In this document: positions 12,601 through 22,404 of the stretch, in pieces
Numbering within the stretch: position 1 is the first letter of the stretch
Layout: every line of letters starts with the position of its first letter
Assembly (NCBI GenBank): GCA_011947345.1
Contig: JAAVTG010000588.1
Location: forward strand, 62,001-126,000
Origin: Phytophthora quininea
Lineage: Eukaryota; Oomycota; Peronosporomycetes; Peronosporales; Peronosporaceae
Length of the DNA stretch: 64,000 nt
Direction: 5' to 3'
Translations under genes and position numbers: made by a program
The notes under the pieces: generated by a model
Told to the model about the DNA's origin: nothing
The model's input: the letters and a program-made list of their open reading frames with translations, nothing else
Databases searched by the model: none

Positions 12601-14550
12601 ATAATCCCTTCTTCCGAAACACCTGAGAAATGGCCGCAGTTAAAAGTGTTCGTTCTTGCTCTAATGCTGATGCCTCACGCGCACGACTCATTTCGTCGCG
12701 CACGAAGCGCAGAACGTGCAATAGTGTCTCGTCACGATTTGCAGAAGTCAATAGCCGCAGCATCCAGTTCGCCAACGATTTCCGGTCCCGTGAATCAATC
12801 ACGACCTGGTTCTTTAGGAGATGCCCCGTCAGGAATACAGCCATGAGCTGTTTAACTTCGACTGCAGTGGCACGGCCACTCTGTAGACGAAATGCTTGTT
12901 GATCATGAGGTAACCCAGAAGCACCAACTCGAGACACAAGCTGCTTTTGGATAGTGATCATCAGCAAGGAATATATCCCCCGTTCCTTCTTCGTCAACAA
13001 AGCCATCGTCGCGCAGAGAAGATCAAGTATATGTGACGGGTATCTGTCTTCCATCCCAGCATCGTTCGTCGCAGAAGCGATGCCATGCAAATGATCCAGG
13101 AACAAATGGGAAGACGACGCCAGAGCACCAACATTCCTTTTCGCAAGCTCTGAAAACCGTAGTGCGATGACTTCGGCAACATTCCAACACAAGGCGGCAC
13201 GAGTATGACGCACTGAATCTGCGTTAGCAAGTAGCAGTAACTTCTTTGGCTGGCTTGCAATTGTCAACAGAAGTGAAAGCGCCTGCAGAAACATAAAATG
13301 ACAAGACAAATTAGCGGCAGGACCCAGCAAAGCGTGACATATGACAAACCTCTTCTTGCACGACGCTTCTTGTCTCGACAAGGACGATCAGGGAGTCGAT
13401 AGCAGTGGCAATGAGCTTTAACGCCAACGTCGACTGTGTAGACGCGCGGAAACAAACGGCGAGTAGGCAGCTACAGAAACGAACAAACGATTGTAGCAGG
13501 TAATTCCACTCGGGCCTCACGATCATCGCAGAGGCTTCTTGCATCGCACGTCCGTGCAGTCGGCCACTTTGTGCTACCGAGGTGGTCGTTCTGACAGCCA
13601 ACTACAATGCAAATCACACATCGAGAGGTTAGAAGCGCGGTTTCTAGGAGGACAAGCTTGCAGACACACAGTCTTACCTCGTTTTCTGCCGATTTGCCCA
13701 TCACAAACGTGAGCAAGATGATATCGAACGTCGTTATCGTCTCAACATGTCGGATCAGACGAAAGAAGGCTGTCAACGCTATTGATCCAGCAGTCGCATA
13801 GCGACCGATCACCTGCACATTCGACCGCAACAATCCGTTAACTCAGCAAGCTCCACCGATTGACAAACAGCTTTTAACAACACACCTCCATTGTAAGAGA
13901 CAGCGTTCCAGAGTTGATGCGGTTGCACTCCATTCGTAGCCGAGCGAGCGCCTTGGGTGCTGACGCTTTAGTGAGCATCGACAGCAAGCTCTGTACCACT
14001 GCAGGGATGTCCTCCTCCACTGCTGCATCCAGCAAAGACTGCTCCGACAGCTCCAGCGTCAGTAAAACAGCAACAGCTCGGTCTATTGCTGCCAACATAC
14101 CTGTGTAGCCTCCACCACCATGTTCTTCTCACTGGCGTCCAGTGGCATCTCTGCCAGCGAGCCTAGCACCGGCACCAGCAGCGAGCGGTCCGTGGCCAGC
14201 AGCTCCAGATACGCCTGAACCACCAGCGCCACGCACTCCTTGGACTGGTACGTGAGCTTGGGCAGGTGGTGGATGAGCAGCACGCGGTGCTCGCAGAACA
14301 ATAGCAGCGTCAGAATCTCCTCCGTCAGCTCACGCGTGGGCGCCACATAGTTGCCCAGCAGCCGCAGCAGAGCGTTCACGTCGTCGCTCGAGTCACCGGC
14401 GCCACCGCTGCGCAGACGCTCCAGCACCAGCTGCGCCGTCTCCACACGCTGCAGATTGCTGTCGGCGCGCAGCAGGCGGCGGCACAGGTCCAGCGCCTGC
14501 GCCGTCTCGCCGTCCACGATCACCTCGCGGTGCTGCTCCAGCAGCTCCAT
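9643..14550 (-). CDS. FANCI: Fanconi anemia group I protein homolog
   Basis: FANCI pairs with FANCD2 on DNA and is mono-ubiquitinated during interstrand-crosslink repair. The ATG is at 14550 (MELLEQHREVIVDGE); TGA is at 9643-9645. The protein is nearly all alpha-solenoid. The family match rests on N-terminal helices such as LPKLTYQSKECVALVVQAY and LLVPVLGSLAEMPLD, and a C-terminal ISKTEAKLLPFFSYGIEELQ followed by DVNNIALHDARAAWAAWD, which aligns with the FANCI C-terminus better than with FANCD2. An acidic stretch (DYDEEELGDSEELDEDMLSE) precedes a basic KKQKK that may be a nuclear signal. Introns include 13813-13885, 13605-13677 and 13283-13349, plus ones near 11210-11277 and 10050-10110. Frame changes occur near 14098, 12243 and 11500. 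At about 1500 residues it is close to FANCI size. FANCD2 is the main alternative. Confidence 0.68.
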
Positions 14551-15183
14551 CGCTGACGGATTCAAAAATGGGTTCGTTTTTGGGTAAACACGCGGTATTG
14601 GATTTAGAGAAGTTGTAAATAAGATTTAGACAGCAAGTAATATTGGCTAAATTGGACTGGTGCTCCAATTCTTCGCGGTCAAGGAGATTAAGCCTCCAGC
14701 GCATTCATCAGCAATAACGTAAATATCGGTAGACCGATACCAAGCATTTGCCCCGGCAAAACTAAACAAGCTGCTTGCCCCACCAACACCAACTTGTCAT
14801 CACTTCAACCTTCCCAAATGGGTTCAGTGAGCAATATGTGCCAATCTGAGTCACATCTGTTCCCACGATCTAACTGTAGACGACTGCCAAGGAAGACTCG
14901 CTTGAACCTTTGCGCTGTCGACTGCCGCGCAGTGGCCAAGTGTATGCTTCCAGAGTGCGGGTGTCTCGAGAATAGCCCGCCCGTATCGTCAATGCAGCTG
15001 CCGCCTTTTCTGGTCTCGTCGGTCTATTTGCGCCAAAGGTTTCAAAACTCATCCCCGTCTAATTTTGGTCCCTCCTTGGAGCTCACTTACCGCCATCAGA
15101 TCGCAACCTCAAGTCGAGCGCAGCAGCTCGCCAAGCAGAAGGCAACTCGCTCGCAGTCGCTCCGACTGACCCAAGACTCGACG
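14551..15183 (+). promoter_or_regulatory. Divergent intergenic region with oomycete-type Inr/FPR core promoter
   Basis: This 633-bp gap separates the FANCI start from the FxPxI-repeat gene. At 14798-14815 it carries CATCACTTCAACCTTCCC, a close match to the oomycete initiator (TCAYTT-like) joined to the flanking promoter region (CAACCTTCC). It lies just upstream of an in-frame ATG at 14819, which could add 122 residues to the next gene. That extension is Ser/Arg-rich and looks non-conserved, so I keep the ATG at 15184, which has a better context (ACGATGGCG). Confidence 0.45.
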
Positions 15184-18100
15184 ATGGCGCAGGAAGTGCC
15201 GGTCGCGGCCGCCGTGAAGGCTCTCGAGCCCCAGAAAGGACAGGACGTTGCGGACGTCGCTACCGCCGACCTGATCTCGCTGCCGTCGCCAGTCACCACC
15301 GTCGCCACCAACGTCTTCGATACGTTGGAGGAGTCGCGGGTGGAGCAGGCGATGGGGAGCTGACGCTGACCCAGGACCAGCTCAAGCAGGTCGAGACAGC
15401 GCCGACCGAAGCTGCCGCCCCCAATCTGGACGGACTGCTCAAACTGTCGCTGCAGCAGTCGAGTGGACGGCTGCCAGTGACGCCACCGTCCACCCCCGAG
15501 CCATTCCTGGTGCACTCGCCAGAGAAGGCCTATCCGCGGGTGTCACCGATGGCACTTGCTAGTAGTGAACAAGAAAAGAAGGAAGAGCTGGATGTGATTG
15601 CAGAAGCGGAGGAGGCTGTTGCGGAGGAGATGACCGAGTCCATTGAGACGACCTCGGAGCAAGTGACGTCGACACTGAGTGAATCACTCGCGAACATGAA
15701 CTTGGTCAGCGAAAACGCCCCGTTCGCTGAAGAAATTGCACACGAGATTCAACCGGATGAAGTTGCACTCAACTCGATACCTGTGGCTGAAAGTGCCCCA
15801 AGCCCAGAGTTTGAGAATGCTGGGGATGCTAACGTTGAAGTGGAGACTCCGCTACAGGTGCTTAAGGAAAGCGACTCGGTTGCTGCAGCAGTGGAGGAAG
15901 TGAAACCTCTGAGCCGCCACCGTCGGATTCCGCGGAGGCTCCTCGTCGAAACAAGCGAAAGGAAATTTCGGAGACAAAGCAACAGCCGACTTCAAGTGCT
16001 GCTCCAGTGCATGCGGCAAAGCCTCGCGTTGCTGCGAGCGCCATTCCTGCAAAGCAAGAAGTCGCCCAGGTTTTATCGGATACTAACTCGCAGCCACGTC
16101 GCGCTAAACGGAAGGGCGATACTTCCGATGTCACCCCGCCACCTGCCCCAGCCGCTTCGAAAGAAGCTGCACCGAAGCGGTTGATCGTACGCACGCGCTC
16201 AGGAACTGCGCTAAACCGCACGGATGCTACTGCAGCCAAACCAGAGGCGAACGACAAGCACGCGACTGTAGCGCACGCGATGAAGAATTCCATCATGAAT
16301 CCGACCGCTAGCAGTAAGGCCCGAGCGACGGAGACTGAAAACCGCAAAACTACGCCGAAAAGCAGTGCAGTTAAGAAGGCCCCCGTTCGCAAGCCTGTGG
16401 GACCCAAAGTCCAAACGAAGCAAGAAATCGTGCCAACCGCCGATCAAGAAAGAAACCCTACTGCTCCTCCAGCTCCGTTTGCTACCTCTGGTACTCTTGC
16501 TGCTGAGGAAGACGCCCACCGCAATGTGAAGCGTCGACTGAATGCCACCGATGCTCAGGCGGCCAGCAAGCGCTTGTACGAAGATGCCAAAGAAGCGAAG
16601 CTCAGGAAGGATGCTCGACGCGCGGAACTGCAGGAAAATTATACCTTTGCACCTCAGGTGAACACCTCCAGACGTCGCAGTGTCCCTCACGTTGAAGCAG
16701 AGGTGGGGAGAAAGACCGCTTTTCTCGACTGCACGCTCAAGCGAAAGAGTTGTCGGATAGAAAGCGAGAACTGCAGCAGCAACACGAGCGCGATGGCTGT
16801 ACTTTTGCACCGGCGATCTCAGCACGAGCCAAACGCTTGCCTCAAACGACTACAGGCCCGCGCTACGAGAATTTGTACAAGCACGCCCAAACGCTCAAGC
16901 AAAAGCGCGAGGAGAAACTCTTGGAAAAGGCGAAGACGACGGAGGAGGAATGTCCTTTCAAGCCCAAAATTACGGCTGCCAAGTCGCCCGTTAAGACCCG
17001 TCCGCTGTACGATTCGGAGCGTGAAAAGCAGAAGCGCTTGGCTCTTGAGCAGAAGAAGATCGAGGCAGAAATGAGCGAGTGCACCTTCAAGCCCAAGGTC
17101 TCTGCCAAGCGTCTGAAATCCAAGACTGACGACACAGTCGATGGCACTTCTACTACCGATGCGCCGGTAGATGCGAATCCTTACAATCGCCTGTATCAAG
17201 CGAGTATTCAGCGAACCGAACGACTGCAGAAACTCCGTCACGAGCGTGACGAAGAAGAAGGCGCAAGCCCCTTTCCAGCCGAAGATCACAAACTTGCGCT
17301 CTCGTGCGTCAAAGGAGCGGGCGAAGACTAAGCAGCCTTTCCACAAGCGGCTCTACAACAAGGATCACCTGCAGAAAGTAGATGCTGCTCGCCAGCAGCG
17401 AAAGCTGGAAGGTGAACAGTTCACGTTCAAGGTAAGATGACATGAATTGTCGAGTTTTGGTCGAGGTGATGACTTACCGATTGCTGTGAAAATTGTATAT
17501 CAGCCGGAGATAAACGAGCCCCTGAGGACATTAAGGCCAAGGTGAAGGAACGTGCTGATAGTCCTGGCAAGAGCATTTACGAGGTTCGTGCTTGAATTTA
17601 ATAATCATTCACTTGCTTTTTATTGTGTTGCTCATATTGTCGTCGTCACTGTAGCGCCTCTATGACGAGAAGAACAAAGTGAAGGAGAAAATCGAAATCG
17701 GCGAAGAGCTGCGTCTTCAGAAGGAGATGGCGGAGTGCACATTTCGTCCTCAGATCGAGATCGAAAGCAATGGAGAGCCAACGCCTCCTGTCTGGGAGCG
17801 TCTTCTCAGTTACGACAAAGCTCAGGTGATCGAAGAGCGCGAGAAGATTAAGGAGCAGATGGAGATGCAAGAGTGCACGTTCAAGCCCGAGGTCAAGTCG
17901 CCTGAAGGGTTTGCCCTGCGAAGAAATTCATCGTGCAACGTCTTCGACCGCCTTAACGGCAGTGGCAGCAACTCGCCGGCGAGCCCGTTGAGAGCCAGCT
18001 TCGTCACGCGACGACCAAGCAGCTCGCCGGGGCGTCAGAGTCCTGATGTAAGTTGCGATGCATGATTCAACACGCTAAAATATTACCAGAGATTCTGATA

Positions 18101-18373
18101 GAGCGTACTTGTGTGTGCGTGTGTGTGTGTATCAGACGCGAGGCGTCGATCGGACGGATTATCAAGCAGACGAAATTCAATCTCCCTACTGAGAGGAAAA
18201 TTGTGCGGACTCACTCCGTTAGCCAGCCATCGAGTGTGAGCAAGCCAATCCTCAAGAGAGCTACGTCGTTCTCTGGTCCCAAGTCGGCCAGCTCCTCGCC
18301 GACGGTGTTGGACAACTACGACTCGTGGTCGGCCACGCTTCAGGCGAAGCTGAAAGACCTATCGGAGCGGTAA
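15184..18373 (+). CDS. FxPxI/V-repeat protein with disordered N-terminus
   Basis: The protein starts MAQEVPVAAAVKALE. The first 450 or so residues are acidic, then Ala/Pro/Lys-rich and disordered. From about 16.64 kb a module of roughly 45-60 residues recurs: a Lys/Glu-rich helix followed by a short strand. The cores are YTFAPQV, CTFAPAI, CPFKPKI, CTFKPKV, PFQPKI, FTFKPEI (split by an intron), CTFRPQI and CTFKPEV. The tail is Ser-rich and basic and ends LQAKLKDLSER with TAA at 18371-18373. Introns: about 17432-17503, 17582-17654 and 18048-18134. Apparent frameshifts lie near 15354, 15915, 16705, 17250 and 17525. Similar repeats occur in large protist cytoskeletal or flagellar proteins, but I cannot name the family. 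A cytoskeletal role is only a guess. Confidence 0.75.
18109..18131 (+). repeat. (GT)n microsatellite at intron 3' end
   Basis: A run of TG dinucleotides interrupted once by CG fills the end of the last intron of the FxPxI gene, directly before the acceptor ATCAG. It replaces the usual pyrimidine tract. Confidence 0.7.
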
Positions 18374-18518
18374 GAATTCCTTGATCGCCATAAGTCCAAG
18401 GCGATACTTCATCACAAGAAGAGAAAGAAGCGATAACAATATAAACGCAAAAGAAACCTTCATTTCTACCGCTTGGTGGCCGTGGTGAAGTGTGAAATTG
18501 AAAGTGATCGTATCCCGA

Positions 18519-20140
18519 TTAGGCTGATCGTCGGGAGGACTCCCTGCGAGATTTAGCGCCCACGGTCAGCGGCCCAAGAACTCGGTAGTGCTCCGCATCA
18601 TACACTTGACCAAGCGCCTGGGTCAAGTGGACAATTTCTTCAGCCCATAGTTGCAGGCAGCGCTTCGCCAAGAAATTCGATAGTTGGCTTTGACCGCCCG
18701 TAAATTCGGCGCGGGCATCACACTGGCCGAAGTTGGCTTGCATGAGCCACGTAACGCTGCAAGAGCCTTCCCACGGCGTTGGGGTGATCAACCAACCGCC
18801 TAGAATGCAGTCAACGCGGGAGCATTGAGTTGAGTCGAGAACACGAGGGTCGTCCCAAGCCGCTACGCCTGCAGGAACCATGACTACAGCGATGGTTCCG
18901 CTCTCATCCACCCTGCAACACAAGAGTTTAGTTTTGAAGAGGTTTATCCAGCATACACGTACAATCAACGCACCTCCACGTCTTGCGCGAGATCATTTGG
19001 AATTTCCCTCTGTCCCAGCCTCCCCTGTGAGCACTGTTCGGACAGTCCAAGCGTTTTCACCTTCGCGACTGAGCACTTCTTCACTCTCCACAAAAGGAGC
19101 CCACGCCATCCCAGCTCCGCTTCCCAGTCCTTCAGCGTCTGTACTCCGGTTCATGATCATGTCGAAAACCGCGCGCGCCGGGAAATGGCACGTGGCGACG
19201 CGCTTGACCATGTGAAAACTGTCGGCGATTTTTTCAAACACTGTGTCGCACTCGGCGGGCTTCCGACTTACAGTCCAGCCGCTGAATTGCCGAGCATGCT
19301 TTGTCAGCTCATGCACTGCAGCCATGAGGTTCTGGTCTCTAGAAGAAGCAGCGTTGGCCAATGACGGTGGGAGGTTCAAAAGAGCCGCATCAAATACCAT
19401 TGAGCGATGGAAACTTGAGCTTCTCCTCCTACTAGCATTTTGCCAATGGCGCAGTGAATGAAATCCTCAAGGCCGCTCTTTCGGCGGCTAAGAAATCCCT
19501 TGCTTAAGGTACTGTCGCGTTGAAACACACAGTACGTCTTGGGGGAAAGCGCTGCCATAACTCAGTCGATGGGAACATGGCGTAAATTTGCAGTGCGAAC
19601 ACGTAGAACTCGCGGAATCGACGCTCGACCGTGACTATGGAGGATGGAAGAGAGGGGACTTGAACAGCGAGGGAATACACTGCAACCTGGCTGGGGGTGA
19701 CGCGTACGTCGCTCACATTGCACTGGAGTAGAGCACTTTGACTTCCGGGAGATGCCGTCGACCACCGCCGATGGTGAGCGGGAGGACTATTGGCTGGTGA
19801 CGATGACAATGCTGTCGACGCTGGGGTGGCATGTCGGCCTCAGAGACAGACCGGTGCTTTGTTGAAGGAACTTGAGCCACATCTTCTTGCTGTTGCAGGA
19901 CTGGAGGGGCTGGAGCTGTTGAGGTTAGAACGACTGGAACGGGAGTTTTCTCATTATCTTTGTGTGAATCGTTGGAGCCCCTATTGATGTCGACTTGACC
20001 GCTTTCAACAGCGGTCGAGTCGCGCTGCAGTCGTGGTCTTCGCTATCTTCGACCGATAGCTGCGCGCCGCAGTCGCGACAGTTTACGGTGGGGGTCACAA
20101 CACTCCAAGAAGCTTCACTCGTCACGAGCCCTGGGTCCAT
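18519..20140 (-). CDS. PX-START lipid-binding protein with N-terminal Cys/His motif
   Basis: The proposed ATG at 20140 begins MDPGLVTSEASWSVV. A CRDCGAQLSVEDSEDHDC motif (C-x2-C-x11-H-x-C) suggests a small zinc-binding knuckle. A PX phosphoinositide-binding domain follows (about 19750-19430): VERRFREFYVFALQIY, LWQRFPPRRTYCVF and RKSGLEDFIHCAI. A START-type region follows (about 19400-18519) with CHFPARAVFDMIMNRS and, after a GT-AG intron near 18908-18968, VVMVPAGVAAWDDP, CSVTWLMQANFGQ and LSNFLAKRCLQLWAEEI. Such proteins bind phosphoinositides and a lipid ligand at endomembranes. Frameshifts near 19920, 19545 and 19410 break the frame inside conserved parts. The end is TAA at 18519-18521. It could instead be the 3' half of one longer gene with the next feature. 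Confidence 0.75.
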
Positions 20141-20244
20141 CGCAGAAATCGGTTCGAAAGTGGAGTGAGTCCTTTGGGAAGAAACCAACAACAATGGAGA
20201 CCTTCTGCAGCAACTATTTCGGTTACAATGGTTATCAAAGATGG

Positions 20245-22230
20245 TCATCGTGTTCCTGCAAATTCGCGCCGTGGTGCCGGTCGACTTGTCGGTCTCTGGA
20301 GTGGTCTCCGAGCAGCAGGAGCGTGACTCGTTGTAACATTCAGTGTCCTTGTCCGTTGCACTGACACTTTGGTGGGGGCCTCAAATCCTGGGGTTCTGTT
20401 TGTTGAGAGAGATTGCTCCTTTGCCTTCCTCTTTGACGCTTTCGTTTTGACCTGACGGGAAGCGTGAACATTTTCCGCCACTAGGGAGCAATGGGGTGGG
20501 GCCCATTAACAATGTGCTTGCTGCGGATGGAGGGGCTTTTGGAGCATACGACATCGCCACTGGCATTGCGGGGTGGGCTTTCAGTTTTCGAATCGGGATT
20601 GCAGCAGTTGAACCGTTGGAATCGACTCGCCTTCTAGTGAAGCTGCGAGTATTTGTCGGAGTAGTCTCTTGCTCAGCATTTGAAGTAGCTTGAGGCCAGG
20701 CTTGGGGTCGTCGTGGCTGATGAGAGATCGTTGTCAATCCTGAATCTTGTCGACCGCGTCCTCTTCGTTCCGAAAGAGATTCGACACGGGCTGGTCGTGA
20801 CCTTCCAGAATTCTTGTTCAGTGAATTTCCTGGACGGATTTGCGGCGGTTGTGGTCGAGATATTGGGACCTTCGAGGTAACACGCCGAGAAAGCGTTGGT
20901 TTGGTCGAGCGGAATGTCAGAGAAGCCTGCGCTGCTCCACGATTTCGCTTAATGAAATCATCAATCAGTTCGACTCCTTCTTCGTCATCATGCTGAGTTA
21001 AAAGGTTGATCCCCCAATTCGTTGGGGGCCTGATCTACCTTGAAGTTTCTTTTGAGTGCTTCTTTGCGCGTCATGATCGAGGCCTTACCTTTTCGCGCGT
21101 TGAGGCCACTAATAGCGATTCCCCTGCTGGTAGTTTTGGAGGTAGAAGCTGAAGTAGTTCGGTATTTCTGAAGGAGGGGTCTGGTCTTTTGGTAGTTCTT
21201 CTCGTGGATGTTTTGTTTTTCAATGTGAGGTCGTCGAGGAGCGCCGCCGGGCCAGTTTTTTTGCAGCCACGCCTCGTCGAGAACTCAAAGCGAGGCAGCA
21301 GCAAGCGGACTCGTCGGCACCCGACTGGTAAGTGCCGCCTCCCGTTTTTCCCGTTGCCTAGGAGACAGCGCCTGCAACGTCGACGAGTGACCCGAAATGG
21401 GGTTTGCCAGGCGGTTAATTGTTTCTCGTCGCGTTTTCCTTGGTGCCGACGGCGTTGTGCCGTACATGATCTCCATGTAGGCCAGTCGGGAAGAAATGTC
21501 ATCCGTCTTGGGTTTCGGAGGCTCGTTGGTGGTTTGATTTTCCTCCGGATGGTTGCAACTACTTTGTTCCGGTTGGAATGAGGACTGAGAGCAAGAGTGG
21601 TTGCCAAATTCGGGTAAAACGTGAGTATATCTGGGCGTGGAGTGTGAAGAACTGCCTTCAGTTCCATTTTCTCCAGGAATCGCATCGTTTCTTGCTCGAG
21701 CTCTTTGTCGTTGTTGGACCGAAGAGGTTTCGTTGAAAAGAGCTGCTTTGGTATTTCTCCTCAATGTCATTTTGCCATTCATCTAGGCTAGATTCATCTT
21801 CCTCGGTCACTTGTTCCAGGTCAGACTTCCTCCGAGATGATCGTCTGGTGGAAATATCGTCGTCATCTTCGGGCCGGGCATTTACCAATTCTTCAAGTCT
21901 CAACCGCGGGATCAAGGGCTTTGAGATCGCTGGCTGCGGTGGTAGAGGCTTCATCGGCGCGAGGTGTTTCCGAGGATTAAAGTTTCCCGTCGAAGGTTGT
22001 GTTCGCTGCGCCAATGGTTTCTGAGGTATGAATGCCCGGCTGGTCGGCTCAGTTCGCTCCGATATCTCATCGTTGTCTCCAGTAAACAGGTCGCGGAAAA
22101 GCTCTTCGTCTTCTTCCTTTGCCCTAGCTGAACGGGACCCACTTGTCTTCGCCGTGGGCGACCAAGACGCTCGGTTCACGGTTCGGGTGGAGTACTCAGA
22201 AAACGAATCGATCGAGTAGTTGGCAACCAC
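20245..22230 (-). CDS. Basic, intrinsically disordered protein of unknown function
   Basis: This is rich in Ser, Arg, Lys and Pro with no recognised domain. The N-terminal frame begins around VANYSIDSFSEYST (22230 down). No in-frame ATG is obvious there; the true start may be at or upstream of 22300 across an intron, or lost to a frameshift. Then come acidic/basic blocks (EELFRDLFTGDNDE, ARPEDDDDISTRRSSRRK) and SSRLAYMEIMYGTTPSAPRK. A 46-base GT-AG intron near 20994-21039 joins ALKRNFK to HDDEEGVELIDDFIKRN. The last stretch is RPLQRPTSRPAPRREFAGTR with TGA at 20245-20247. Frame changes near 21730, 21380 and 20430 are needed. It could be the N-terminal half of the PX-START gene, because only about 105 bases separate them. 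An Inr-like GACTCACTCCACTTTC in that gap favours two genes. Confidence 0.45.
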
Positions 22231-22404
22231 CTGCTGGGGGAAGCGGGTGACACCGACAGCGGAGCGAGCACGCTGCCTGCCATTTCCTGCAGTGTCAACT
22301 CCAAAACTCTCTCATCTCGCTGGAGCGGAAGCGATATTTTTGCCGTCCCATTTGGTTATTTCGAGAGGCGCTGATCATCAAGATACGCCGTTGATTGAGT
22401 CGTC

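Noticed and set aside
14819..15183. N-terminal extension of the FxPxI gene from ATG 14819
   Set aside because: It is in frame but Ser/Arg/Cys-rich without conserved character, and the ATG at 15184 has a stronger context; kept as an alternative only.
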